Source: Lunularia cruciata (lineage: Eukaryota; Streptophyta; Marchantiopsida; Lunulariales; Lunulariaceae). From it: a stretch of DNA of 64,000 bases. Positions 1 to 11,012 of this stretch are shown here, piece by piece. Location: positions 79,130,218-79,194,217 of the forward strand of contig OX419755.1 in assembly GCA_948567375.1 (NCBI GenBank), in the 5' to 3' direction. Position 1 is the stretch's first letter; each line of letters opens with the position of its first letter. The translations under genes were made by a program, and so were the position numbers. Below the pieces are notes generated by a model. It saw only the letters and a program-made list of their open reading frames with translations. It did not search any database and was not told where the DNA came from.

Positions 1-690
1 CTACCAATCTGCAAGACAAGCAAAAACAGGATTCTTTTTGCTTCTAGCCAATTGGATAGAGTAGCAAAGCTATGGTGGAGATTCTGAGTAGAGCAAGCTG
101 AACTAAAAATTGTTGCACTAATCTTGATGTGTGCAAAATTCAAGAGTGCAATAATTAGTTGGTTCCAAGCTATAAATGCCATACAAGCTGCACGAGATAG
201 GTTGGCAGAGTTGAAACAGATTGGCTTTGTAAGAAGTTACATCATGCAATTCCAGAACACCATCATGCAAATTCCATATATATTGGAAGGTGAAGCTCTG
301 AATCAATTTATGAGGGGCTTGAAGCCAAGAACAAAATTAGAGATAATCATGCAAGAGCCACAACACTTGGAGGAAGTCATGCGGTTGGCCAAACATTTTG
401 ATTCCTTGGTTGTAACAACTTGGTCTTGACCTTGATCTCAAACTCAACCTCCACAGAACCTACCAATACACTACACACGGGTGGAGGAGACTGCACCAAT
501 ATAGATTGATGCCATTCAACGAAGACCATGTGGTACTATAGATAGAGAGAAATTGCGACAAAATGGTGGTTGTTTTTATTATCACCAATTGGGACAACAC
601 ATCACTAAATGTCCACTCAAGAATGGGCAACCTCATCAAGTTGCCCAGATGGAGTTTGTGGAGCAGAATGATCAGGGAAACAAGAAATCC
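1..690 (+). pseudogene. gag of H1, partial and broken
   Basis: Capsid/nucleocapsid polyprotein of H1, 5' truncated by the window edge. The longest open stretch is 124-429 and reads like retrotransposon gag: QF/F-rich helices and the segment LNQFMRGLKP. Downstream, near 568-615, the zinc knuckle is degenerate: the second cysteine of CX2CX4HX4C is a tyrosine here, whereas H2 keeps C-F-Y-C. Stops at 427 and later break the frame. No function is expected from this copy. Confidence 0.8.
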
Positions 691-707
691 TAGTAGGAGA
701 TTTTGAG

Positions 708-1130
708 ATGCCTATTGGGAGGTTGGTTAGTTCTAATGAGATTGAAGGCTCGACCTATGCAAGTTTGCTTCACTTGCAAGGTATGACATCTAATCAGGGT
801 TGTATGATTTTGGTTGATTATGGAAGTTTGGAGAATTACATGTCTATGCAAGTAGCAAAGAAATTGGATATTCCTATCAAACTAGTAATTGGAAGTAGAT
901 TGATGATGGCGGATGATAGAAAGGGTTTTGCATTCCGTACCTTGCATCTTGTTACTTTCAAGATTGGGAAAGAGTATTTGGAGTGGATGAGGTTTGTAGT
1001 GGCACTCTACACTACGATGTCATTTGGACTACCTTGGCTTGAACATCATGAGGTTCAATTTGATTGGACCCGACAATAAATTCAAGTACAACACCAAGGT
1101 AGGAATTTCCAATTAGGTTGTTTGGTACCT
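708..1130 (+). pseudogene. Retropepsin-like protease of H1
   Basis: Aspartic protease domain of the H1 pol. The open stretch 708-1079 contains ILVDYGSLEN, the position of the catalytic D-S/T-G triad, and a downstream LPWLEHHEVQFDW block that corresponds to the usual G-x-x-W-L motif before the RT linker. The residue after the catalytic Asp is Tyr here (Phe in H2), not Ser or Thr. It ends in a stop (TAA at 1077) where H2 continues. Confidence 0.8.
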
Positions 1131-1155
1131 TTAAGTAATACACCTAAAAATAGTT

Positions 1156-1335
1156 AGTCCCGAGATGGGAAGTTTGTCGAGAAGGTAGCTATAGAGTAAG
1201 CCTTGAAGGGAGATAAGTCCCAAGATGGGAAGTTTACCAAGGAAGAAGCCATGGAGCAAGCTTTGAAGAAAGATGAGTCCCTAAATGGGAAGTTTGTTAG
1301 TGAAGCAACCATAGAGCAAGCTTTGGAGAAAGATA
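1156..1335 (+). repeat. Three 60-bp tandem units in the protease-RT linker
   Basis: Units begin at 1156, 1216 and 1276, exactly 60 bp apart, each with the core GATGGGAAGTTT (third unit AATGGGAAGTTT). Each encodes about 20 residues of the type (S)QDGKFxxKxAxEQALK. The same three-unit array is present in H2 (13977-14160), so it is a family trait. One in-frame stop lies in the first unit (GAGTAAGCC). The repeat is acidic/basic and probably a flexible linker; its role is unknown. Confidence 0.85.
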
Positions 1336-1409
1336 AGTATGTTTTTGTGGTGTGAATCAAGCCAATTGCACAAGGACAATCTGAGGAGGGCCAAGAGCCT
1401 CAAAAAGCA

Positions 1410-2800
1410 ATGGCTGATCAAATAGTTGAGGAGTTTGTGAGTGTGTTTCCAAATGATCTGCCAAAAGGATTACTCTTTGATAGTGGTATGCCCTTCAAGA
1501 TTGAGTTATTACCAAGGAGTACTCCAGTGAGTACACCAATCTATTGGCTCTCACCAAAGGAGTTGGAGGAGTTACGGACAACACTTACAAAGTTGTTGGA
1601 GAAAGACTTCATACAACATAGCACCTCTCCTTGGGGAGCACCGGTACTATTCACTTAGTTTCACTACATTCACTTAGTTTTTGTATTGATTACCGTGTGC
1701 TCAATAAGCAAACAATGAAGGATGCATATCCCTTGCCTCAGATTGATAACTTGCTTGATCAATTGAGTGGAGCACAATACTTTTCCAAGTTGGATCTCAA
1801 TAGCGGCTATTTGCAAATCCCCATTGATAGGGAAGATGTGCAAAAGATTGCCTTTCACACAAGGTATGGGCATTTCAAGTGGAGAGTTCTAACTTTTGGG
1901 CTCACTAATGGTCTAGTAGTCTTCATGGATCAGATGCATTAGATGTTGGATGGACTATTGGATTGGATGTACATGGTGGTGTTCTTAGATGATATCTTAA
2001 TCTATAGCAAGACAGATGCAGACCACGTGAATCATGTACGAGAAGTCCTAAGACTACTATGATAATGGAAATTTTACTATAAGAAGTTAAAGTGTGCCTT
2101 TTGGCAGAAGGGAGTTACCTTCTTGGGTCACAAGATCTCATCGGAGGGGATCAAGATGGAAGAGGAGAAAATCAAGGCCATTATTGATTGGTCTACTCCG
2201 AAGGATGCTACAAAAGTACATGCATTTAATGGATTAGCCAATTTTTACCGATGGTTCATCCATTATTATGCTCATGTGGCTGCACCATTGACTGACCTCT
2301 TGGGGGAGAACTCAAGCTTCTAGTGGACCTCCAAGCACAAAGAAGCATTTCAAAATTTGAAACATATGGTGTCTTCAAGGCCCATTCTTCAACCATAAGA
2401 TCCTTAGTTACTCTATGTGGTTGATTTTGATGCTTCTAACTTTGCAATTGGAGCAGTGTTGCAACAAGAATTCCTAGATGGACTACATCCCATTGCCTTT
2501 GTGTCACGTTGACTAAATATAGCTGAAAGAAGTTACTTTGCTTGAGATCAAGAACAACTTGCAATGGTATATCCACCAAGGTATGGAGGCATTATCTCTT
2601 GGAGAAACAAGTGATCATGCAAACTGATCCCAAACCATTGTTGCAAACCTTACACTTGGAACACATGAAGAGTCAACATCATTGATGGGAGGAACAACTC
2701 CAATTGTTTGACCTCAAACTTGAATACAAACTAGGTTGGTTCCATGTCATCCTTGATGTTCTATCATGACAACTTGATTTGAAGTCTCTCCTCTCATCAC
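1410..2800 (+). pseudogene. Reverse transcriptase and RNase H of H1
   Basis: RT palm and fingers are readable in pieces: FPNDLPKGL and LSPKELEEL (N-terminal RT), [19 protein letters not shown] (motif A, catalytic Asp), VVFLDDILIYSK (motif C, FLDD intact, near 1975-2010), and the connection/RNase H block with VDFDASNFAIGAVLQQEF. A short duplication (TTCACTTAGTTT twice at 1650-1680) and many stops break the frame. Several stops are CAG or CGA codons turned into TAG or TGA relative to H2. Confidence 0.9.
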
Positions 2801-2879
2801 GGCAACAATTACAACGGTGTCAATTGACTCCAAGGTCCAACACGAGTTTTGATCAACTCTACAACAAGATCCCTTCTTC

Positions 2880-4670
2880 CAAATGGTACATGGTCATCTT
2901 ATAGCATGCAACAAGGAGTACAACACCTTCTCCTTCAAGGAAAGCCTTCTATTCCATAAGGACAGGATCTATATTCCAACCAAAGGTGATCTTGAACTTG
3001 TGCGCCTTCAAGAAGCCCATGATTTACCAATAGCTTGTCACATGGATGTGGACAAGACCTTGGGTACACTCTAACGGCAATGGTGGTGGCCCAACATGAC
3101 ACAAGATATTTAAGAGTTTGTCCAATCATGTGAGAGCTGCAAACATAACAAGGCCAACAACCAGAAGCCGAGTGGACTCCTTCAACCACTCCACATTCCA
3201 TCTGCTTGATGGGAACACATGAGCTTAGATCTCATCACATCCTTGCCTAAGACAAAGCAAGGACACATAGCAATCATGGTGTTTGTGGATAATCTTAGTA
3301 AGCAAATCCACTTAGCACCAACCTTTGATACCGTGGATGCTCCAACCTTAGCATGAATCTACTTTGACAATGTCTTCAAGCATCATGGGATGCCATGTGT
3401 ACTCATCTCCAACCGCAATCTGGGAAGTTTTGGCAAGCACTCTTCTAGATACTTGGCACCAAGCTTGCTTTGTCCATGGCCTATCATCCTCAAACTAATA
3501 GACAAACTGCACATGCAAATCATACCTTGGGAGATATGTTGCGTGCCTTTGTCAATGTCCACCATACCAATTGGGATGAATGTCTTGCAATTGCAGAATT
3601 TGCCTACAATAATTCCAAACATACAAGCACCGGATTTTCTCCTTTCTTTCTCAATTTTGGCCAAGGTCCACTTGTTCAAGATTCTCTTCTTCCTCCTCCT
3701 CCATCTCAGGTCCCTCATATTGCAACCTTCTTGACCACCATATCACAATCTCTCTAACAAGCCAAATCTCATCTCCTTGTTTGTAAAAGACCAAGACTGA
3801 GGAGAGAAATAGGAGAATGGAAGCTCCCATTGAGACACTTGAATAAGTGAAAACTCCGAATGCCTAGCATGAGCTTTGGCTTTGGTATTTATAGGTAGTA
3901 TACAAAGCCTTTGAGAAGCTTCCTTGAGCCGCTTTCTTAGAGTGCAAGCCAAGTTAACTAGGAAGCTTCTCAAGAAGCTTCCTTCTAGAAGCCGCCTCCT
4001 TGGCGTGTAAGCTAAGCTAGCTAGAAGCTTCTAGAAGCTACCTGCTTGGAGCACAACTTAACTAGTTAGGAAGCTTCCCAAGAAGCTTCCTAGATGCTTC
4101 TAGAATATTCTAGGCTAATTTGGCTTATTCTCTACTTTTTTAGCCTTACTAACTACGTTGCTAAACTCCATATTGTTACATTGTTGCTCAAAATCATTAG
4201 AAAAAATATGCGGACCACCATTGTCGTGATCTCACCTTTGAAGTCGGTGATAAAGTCATGCTATCCTCTATTAACCTACCCCTCCTACTTGATACCTAAA
4301 TTAGTAAACTTGCCCCTAATTGGATAGAATCCTTTGATGTCACCCAAATCATCTCTCTTATTGTTTATCGACTTGCCTTTCCTTGTTATATGCGCATCCA
4401 TCCTATCTTTCACATTTCCAAGTTAAAACCCTTGTTCTTAACCCATCTTCCTTTTTCTCTTGTGTCCAACCTCCTCCTCCTCCCATCCCTATCAATGGTC
4501 ATGAGGAGTACAAAGTTGATCATATCCTTGCATATCACCATATTCAACAAAGATGTCAACAACATACGGAGTACAAGGTCCTTTGGAAAGGGTATCCTCT
4601 TCATGATGCCACATGGGAACCTTTTTCTCATCTCCAAAATGCATAGATGGCCATCCAGGAGTTTGAAGCT
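2880..4670 (+). pseudogene. Integrase with C-terminal chromodomain of H1, split by a solo LTR
   Basis: The N-terminal HHCC zinc finger is seen at about 3000-3150 (VDKTLGTL, then C-E-S-C). The core starts near 3215 with SLDLIT, followed by KHHGMP and an AYHPQTN block (3470-3500). The core is cut at 3782 by a reversed solo LTR and resumes at 4181. The chromodomain lies at about 4500-4640: VDHILAYHH, then YKVLWKGYP and ATWEPFSHL. The chromodomain makes family H a chromovirus; such domains bind modified histone H3 and steer insertion into heterochromatin. Confidence 0.88.
3782..4180 (-). repeat. Solo LTR of family H with perfect 5-bp target duplication
   Basis: 399-bp LTR in reverse orientation (TGTAAAAGA at left, GTTACA at right), inserted in the H1 integrase. 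TTGTT lies directly on both sides (3777-3781 and 4181-4185), and removing the insert restores the integrase reading. It contains the family's heat-shock-like GAAGCTTC clusters. A perfect duplication suggests it is younger than its host. Confidence 0.95.
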
Positions 4671-4698
4671 TCAATAGTGACAAGGACGTCATCAACTA

Positions 4699-4712
4699 GC
4701 GATGGGAGAATA
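4699..4712 (+). other. Polypurine tract of H1
   Basis: GCGATGGGAGAATA immediately precedes the TGTAACA start of the 3' LTR. It primes plus-strand DNA synthesis. H2 has the corresponding GGTGGGGAAATA. Confidence 0.8.
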
Positions 4713-5122
4713 TGTAACAATATAGAGTTTAGCGATGTAGTTAGCAAGGCTAACAAAGTAGAGAATAAGCCAAATTAGCAAAAATATTCTAGAAGCATCT
4801 AAAAAGCTTCTTGGGAAGCTTCCCAACTAGCTTAACTTGCACCACAAGCAGGTAGCTTCTAGAAGCTTCCAACTAGCTTAGCTTGCACGCCACATAGGTG
4901 GGTTTTAGAAGAAAATTTCTTGAGAAGCTTCCTGGTTAACTTGGCTTGCACTCTAAGAAAGAAGCTCAAGGAAGCTTCTTGAGAAGCTTATCAAGGATCT
5001 TGTATACTACCTATAAATACCAAAGCCAAAGCTCATGCTAGGCATTCAGAGTTTTCCCACATTCAAGTGTCCTTATATGAGTTCCATTCTCCTATTTCTC
5101 TCCTCGGTCTCGGTCTTTTACA
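4713..5122 (+). repeat. 3' LTR of H1
   Basis: 410 bp from TGTAACAATAT to CTTTTACA, in the same sense as the element. It contains a TATAAATA box at about 5031, the GAAGCTTC-rich U3 and the same ends as the other family-H LTRs. The first heat-shock triplet (compare 16125-16137) has lost one GAA here. Confidence 0.93.
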
Positions 5123-6400
5123 GAAGACCGATACCACATAGGTAATATCAAAAATGTATTATTACCCATACTGCTACCAAGCACTCTCCTTCATATAAAA
5201 TATACTTGATCTCTACTGAATTCTTGGAGCAACTAGCATAGGCCACCACAAACTCCTTCCCCTCATCATCATGTTGGGTTATCATTACTCCAAGCTCCAA
5301 TGTACTCTAATCATCATGAAGCTAGAATGGTCTTCCTCTTATTGGTCTCCTAAGAATAGGGGCAGATATCAACCTCTCCTTGAGCTCTATAAAAGCTCTC
5401 TCCTACTCATCTCCCCAACACCACTCTTCTATAAGCTTGGTCACCTTCATCAAGACCTTAGCAATGGCACTGGATCCTCTAACATAGCGATGATAGAAGT
5501 TTGCCAAGGAATGCCCACACTCTACTCACATCCATAGACCAAGAAATATGTGCAATAGTTTCTACCTTGGTTTGCTAAACAACAAATCATCAAGGGTAGA
5601 TAGTGTGATCCAAGTACTCAACCTGCTCATAGAAGAATCTACACTTCTCATGCTCCTCCCTATTAGTGCTATAGACCAAAATGTTATCAATATAGCATTG
5701 AGTAAAATCCAATCCTATTAGGATCCTATCTGTGATCCTCTGGAACTTGGTAGGAGCATTCTTTAACCCAAATGGTAAGAACTTCCATTGATATAATACA
5801 TCATTATTGTGAGGATCAATATCCATGAATGCTATCTTGGACTTATCCTCCTTCTTGATTGGCAACTAATGATATCCTACTTGAAGATCCAAATTACTAA
5901 AGACCTTTGCATGCCCATTTTCATCAAAGATCTCCTTTGGTGGAGGCATGGCAGACTAATCAACCCTAGTCTAATGGTTGATAGGACAATAATCTCTACT
6001 CATCTACCTATCTATGTTGTTGTCATGCATACTGCTCTTGGTTGGCATCACTATAGTTGAATCATACTCTCCATGTAAAATCTCCAAAAAACCAGCCTCA
6101 AAAAGGTCTCTATTCTAGCTCTAAATCAATGCTCTTTCCATGTCACTATATTTGTAAGGACATCAAAAAACGGGTGTATTGCTAGTAAGCTCAATCTGAT
6201 TACTAAGTTCTTTTAGAGCACCCAAATCCTTCATACTAAAGGAAAAGAATTGTGTAACTCCTCAAGAACCTCCAAACTCTCCATCTTTCTCCTCTTGTAA
6301 GCCCGGGTCCAAGATCTCATCAAGTATCCTTTGTAATTGATGTAGGAGTGGAAGACATATTGATTGGCTACTACACTAGGCCATTAGGACTAGTAGTGTC
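5123..6400 (-). pseudogene. RNase H and reverse transcriptase of M1
   Basis: RT is clearest in the open stretch 5590-5865: PFGLKNAPTKFQR (motif B region), then CYIDNILVYS (motif C) and EKCRFFYEQVEYLDH. The catalytic YIDD is YIDN here (codon at 5683-5694), so this copy could not polymerise. RNase H remains lie at 5123-5560. The frame is broken throughout. Confidence 0.87.
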
Positions 6401-6709
6401 ATGCTCCTAACCATTAGAGTTCCCAACCTTAGTGTGGAAAAATCCCTTTGCTCTGGTTGCGAGCTCTATACGTCCTCTAGCTGCATCCCAAGTAGACCAA
6501 GGGTGTAACCCAAGTAGACCAAGCTCACCTAGATGGACCCCAAGTAGACCACTCTCACTAGTAGCAATTGGTTGTGTCCTAAGTATACCCTCCTCACTTG
6601 ATCCATCGCTCCTAGCATGTGCTTAAATTGTCTTGATAGGCATAGAGCTTACAAGTATCCGAGTGGTGATGCCTATCAAGTGCATTGTATGTTACTTTTC
6701 CAAGCCAAG

Positions 6710-7700
6710 GCTCACAATCCAGATCCATAGCCTGACCTAATACCTAATGCTTGGATGCTTCTCACACATTTGTAATAACAGTAATATTGGTATGAAAACC
6801 CATTTCTTATTCCCTTTGATCAACGCTGGGCTCCAATAACAGCTATAATTGTGAGTCCCAAACAAGTCCAAGACCTCCCTCTCAAAAAGCATGGGAGCTT
6901 TGAAAACTCATAAGTGTGGGTAAAGTGGCTTTGGGCTATCCAACAAGGTTCACCACTACCATATATGACCTATCAACCAATACTACCATTTGAGACTGGC
7001 GCCCAACATCCAAAATATCATCAATAGTAAGGTGGTCTAATTGTTGAATCCCATCACAAGCATGTTATAGAACCTCTCTGGGTGAGAATTTTGTCCACCA
7101 AAGATAAAGATAATGAGCTCATGATCCCACTCTAGTTGCATACAACAACACATCTCATCCAAGAATGGACCTAATGTGTACTTGCCACCACCCGAGTATG
7201 AGAATCACTAATCAAAGGGATGTTCTCCAAAATGTAGATTAGAGAAATAGACTGATAAATCTAGAGAAATTTGGGTATACATAATATCTCCCAAAACACA
7301 CCAAAATAGAGATCATATAGACCTTGACCTCAACTAGCACGGGTATGTCCCTAACATGGCCATCCAAAAATCACCAAATGAATGGGACCATGTCCCCAAA
7401 TCATGTACTCTCAACAAGGAAAGGTTTGCTAGTAGGGTCTTCTGGTAACGTTTAATTGCTAACATTGGTAATAACTCAAGATATTGATAGGTCAAGTGTG
7501 CCACATGATGTAGAGAGACTTGCCTAGCAGTCTCATCTCTCTCCACATACAAGTACCTTTGTACTTGTATATCTACTTGTAATACCATAGCTAGTCTAGT
7601 GCTAATCTCACAAAATAACTCCAATAGACATACTTCCTCAATTGGATATTGCCAAGCAATGAGTGTGGTATCCAAAGGTGACAACATGATAGACTCTAGA
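6710..7700 (-). pseudogene. C5 cytosine DNA methyltransferase domain of M1
   Basis: DNA (cytosine-5) methyltransferase domain between the protease and RT of a gypsy element. Reading down the minus strand: motif I region LLELFCEIST and motif II YVERDE (stretch 7334-7687), motif IV GWPC with the catalytic Cys at 7354-7356 (the following Gln codon is TAG), motif VI LENIP (7220-7228), motif VIII region GS-AHYLYL near 7100, motif IX GF and motif X LGQAMDL at 6721-6740. The order I, II, IV, VI, VIII, X is that of C5 methyltransferases. Motif I glycines and several codons are lost. Its target and activity cannot be inferred. Confidence 0.88.
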
Positions 7701-8059
7701 AGCTCATCCTCACACTAGTCTCCTAGTGGTACAAAGGTTCCACTCTAAGCCGATAGCACCAAATAATTTACATGTTGCTGCAATGCCTCTCCAAAACTCC
7801 ACAATGGAACATCTAAGGTGGATGGAACAATCCCACTTGTACTCCAAATCCAAGTGATCTCCTTTGGTATTGGACTATCCTTTGCATGGACATTCTTCTC
7901 CAATAAGTCACTAGGCCAAGTAATAGAACCATTGAAAGCTAAACTTGATGCCATGGTCCTTGACTATAGTGACCCAAGATTGCCACTACTAAAGCATAAT
8001 GGTAGGCAATATACCAGTCTCTTACCTAATTGCCAACCTAGTCTATAGAGGTTATCTCC

Positions 8060-8331
8060 TATAATACCAATAGTTAGACATATTATCTAGAGGTGAAAAT
8101 TGGCTTGGTAACATCTAGAAGGATATTATGTATGATGGGTTAAGTAGATTAAATAGAGATGTCACCAAAATAGTATTTCTACTAATAAGGTAGGAGTGTA
8201 AATAATAAGAAACTTCAAAGCCAATTTTGGAGGCCTAAATTGATGAATTAGGCCTAAAAAATGTGCACATTTTTCTTCCTTCCATGGGAAGAAAGATTGG
8301 CCTTTCTCTCTCTCTCTCTATCTCTCTCTCT
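8060..8331 (+). repeat. 5' LTR of T1, first part
   Basis: Starts TATAATACCAATAG (TGTAATACC in better copies) and follows the T-LTR consensus until a (TC)n tract at 8302-8331, where M2 begins. The LTR resumes at 27660 within (CA)n and (TC)n tracts. The combined length is about 0.6 kb, close to that of the short-form T LTRs. Confidence 0.85.
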
Positions 8332-8990
8332 TGTCATGTGTATATTACTACACAACATACATCGTTGTCAATATCATGCACTACAGAAGCACAATTCACA
8401 CGTAAGTCATACATAAACTCTAGAGTGCCACAATAATCAGTTCATTTACATAACTCGACTCACACAAAATCAAATCAATACTTGATTTGTCACTCTTTAA
8501 TATGTCAACAACTGGGCATTGATCACAGTCAAGCGACGCTCACTCTAGCTAAGAGAATCCAAGTGACGCTTGCCGGCCTCTGCTAACCATAGCCAGGAAC
8601 TCAAAGGCTCAACATCAGAGAAGTGAGCTCTCTAGAGCTGCACTTCAAAATTATACCCCTTGGACTTGAGCTAGGTCTCAAACCCTAACGGTCCTATTGA
8701 CAACACACCCAATAGTGCAAATGGTGCAAAGTGATGGTGGGCCCCACCATGAAGTAATTACTCCAAACACAAAATCTGACCGTTGGAAAGTAATCTACAA
8801 GTAATTGCTAAAATACCTCTAACCACTATCATTGCAGCTCCAGTATCCAAGCAATCTAGATGCGATACTACAAATGGCATGACAATTGTCGTGCATATAT
8901 ACATTGCTACACAACATATATTGCTATCAACATCATACACTTTAGAAGCACAACTCACACATAAGTCATACATAAACTCTAAAGTGGCAC
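8332..8990 (-). repeat. 3' terminal block of M2: unit-core-unit
   Basis: A unit of about 105 bp (TGTCATG... to ...GTGCCACA) occurs at 8332-8437 and again at about 8886-8988, flanking a core of about 440 bp that matches the 5' LTR (about 27210-27659). M3 has the same arrangement and the same outer end. In the element's sense, purine-rich GGAGGG lies just before TGTGCCAC, which could be the PPT-LTR joint, but the 5' LTR starts differently. The LTR limits are therefore not settled. Confidence 0.7.
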
Positions 8991-9164
8991 AATTGCCCTC
9001 CTAGTTGGCAATTAGGTCCCCCTAACTCCAAATAGCCATCTACTCCAAGTATATGGTATACCCTATGATGGGCAAAGATCAAGAGGTTGAGTGCTATCAA
9101 GCTCCGTCGTTAGTTGCCTATCTGCAATCTATACCATATAAAGGATGAACTAGTTATAAGTCAA

Positions 9165-9819
9165 GTACATCTAGGACATAACCATTGTCCCTACGGAACC
9201 ACCGTGAGGAGAGGTATCATACATGCCATATGCCATCCTCCCAAACAAGTATCACACACTAACATAGTAGCAGCTCCACCAGAAGAGCCACATAACATAT
9301 CCCTCAAGCTTGCCCGTGCAAGTGCCAAGCTTAGGTCCATAGTACCATCAATGTTTGGGAGGTGGCATGGCACACAATTGCTCACATGATCCTTCCAAAC
9401 AACACCATCACGTCCTTCCAATGCAAGGACTCTAGATGACAAAACCTCGTGCACTCTCAAGATAATGCGGCCTATCAAAACATCAAGTGTCATTGATGCT
9501 CTCTACTATAGATATACATAGTCACCTTGATGAAATTGACGGATCAAGGGTCTATACCCTTCTCCTCAAATAGTAGCATAATGTAAGGTATCCTTATGCT
9601 AAGCAATTGCCAAGTTCTCAAAGGTCATTGGAACCACTCTCCAAAAGATCTCTGCCCGTTGAGAACATGTGCTCATCCAAACATATGGATCATCCAAGTC
9701 CAAGTCTACAATAGCATCTCGATGAATGGCTATAGGTAAATCTACATCTTGTCTGTAGCGTAGGAAGTAAGGAGAGAAGGATGCCAAGGAGGCTTGCTGG
9801 CTGAACCAATAGCCCATGG
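9165..9819 (-). pseudogene. Integrase tail with PHD finger, M2
   Basis: C-terminal end of the M2 integrase. After LRVHEVLSS and LEGRDGVVWKDH (9420-9480) and a CVPCHLPNID block comes a PHD finger: LCGSS, then MLVCDTCLGGWHMAC, then after an in-frame stop GQWLCPRC (ending near 9167). This is the C4HC3 layout, with the typical GWH and WxCPxC. The first Cys is lost here but present in M3 (CMLC). PHD fingers bind histone H3 tails; in this position it replaces the chromodomain of families H and T. The upstream portion joins the integrase core across the solo LTR at 9820-18866. Confidence 0.88.
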
Positions 9820-10583
9820 CATAATACTTTAAGGACAAGAGAACTCTTCAAGAGAGATACAAGAGAGAAAACATAGATTTCACACTCAATCCTTCGATGC
9901 CCCAAAGGAGCACCTTCTCTTTATTATATAGCCAAAGAAGATCTCCTCCAATGAAGCTCCACCATAGGATTAGGTACATGGATAGGTGACATGTTAGCAA
10001 GCTTCACCCTTAGATTATTTGCTTGGATGGGTGACATGTCAGTCTTGGTCCCATCTGGTTGTGCAAATAGGCTTTGACCAAAGGGAATCTTTTAGGGAAT
10101 CTTCATGTAGGAATCTCAGAATCACATGGGTGAAGTACCATTGGAAAGGTCTTGGTGAGAATACCTATGGGAGGATTGACATAATTTTGAGGCCTAATTC
10201 ATCTGTTTAGGCCTCCAAAATTGCCTTTGAAGTTTTCAAGCCTAATTTGGCTTCTGCCCTATTAATAGAAGTGCTCTTTTGGTGATATCTCTATCTAATC
10301 TACATTCTCCATCATGTGTAACATCCTTCCAAATATCACCACCCCAAGTTTCACCTCTAGATCATATGCCTAGCTATTGATTCTAAATTTTCCAAGCATG
10401 TTTTGGTTTTTGGCCTATTAGTAGAAGTACTCTTTTGGTGATACCTCTAGCTTATCTACTTAGGCATCGCCACAAGATACAACATAGTCCACTTGATTAC
10501 GATGGTGTAGGACATTGGGTCAGGTGGGAGAGTTTCTTAGAGCAGCACAAGCCCTACACCCTTTGTCTATGGCAAGTCCTATT

Positions 10584-10997
10584 TGTAAAAGACCAAAACC
10601 GAGGAGAGAAATAGGAGAATGGAAACTCACATTGGGACACTTGAATGAGGGAAAACTCCAAATGCCTAGCATGAGCTTTGGCTTTGGTATTTATAGGTAG
10701 CAAACAAGGTCCTTGAGAAGCTTCCTCAAGCCGCTTTCTTAGAGTGCAAGCCAAGTTAACTAGGAAGCTTCTCAAGAAGCTTCCTTCTAGAAGCCGCCTA
10801 CTTGGCGTGCAAGCTAAGCTAGTTGGAAGCTTCTAGAAGCTTCCTTCTAGAAGCTACTTACTTAAGGTGCAAGCTAAGCTAACCAGGAAGCTTCCCAAGA
10901 AGCTTCCTAGATACTTCCGGAATATTCTAGGCTACTTTGTCTTATGTGCTACTTCGTAAGCCCGACTAACTTTGTTGCTAAACTCCATATTGTTACA
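10584..10997 (-). repeat. 3' LTR of H2
   Basis: 414 bp, reverse orientation, from TGTAAAAGAC (left) to TTGTTACA (right). It is colinear without gaps with the 5' LTR at 15794-16207 and contains the same TATA box and GAAGCTTC clusters. Confidence 0.96.
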
Positions 10998-11012
10998 TAT
11001 TTCCCCACCGCT
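10998..11012 (-). other. Polypurine tract of H2
   Basis: On the minus strand GCGGTGGGGAAATA abuts the TGTAACA of the 3' LTR, the expected plus-strand primer position. Confidence 0.85.

Larger units (their letters stand above)
1..5122 (+). mobile_element. Ty3/gypsy chromovirus H1, 5' end outside the window
   Basis: Family-H LTR retrotransposon read on the plus strand: gag, protease, RT, RNase H, integrase, chromodomain, polypurine tract and 3' LTR, in that order. Its 5' LTR and gag start lie left of the window. All ORFs are broken by stops and frameshifts. It is colinear with the complete copy H2 (10584-16207, opposite strand), which allowed domain assignment. A reversed solo LTR of the same family sits inside the integrase. 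The right flank (from 5123) matches the RNase H region of family M, so H1 was inserted into M1. The left target duplication cannot be seen. Confidence 0.93.
5123..8059 (-). mobile_element. Family-M gypsy element M1, left half
   Basis: Minus-strand Ty3/gypsy element colinear with M2 (about 20030-23030): RNase H, RT and methyltransferase. It stops at 8059, exactly where the T1 LTR begins, and its sequence resumes at 36180 with the protease, gag and LTR to 39856. TCTCC before the insertion and ACTC after it, against TCTCC in the uninterrupted M3 reading, suit a decayed target duplication with a 1-bp deletion. The 3' end lies beyond H1, outside the window. Confidence 0.87.

Noticed and set aside
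8302-8331. Target duplication of M2 in the TC tract
   Set aside because: TC and CA microsatellites on the two sides prevent a meaningful match of flanking bases.
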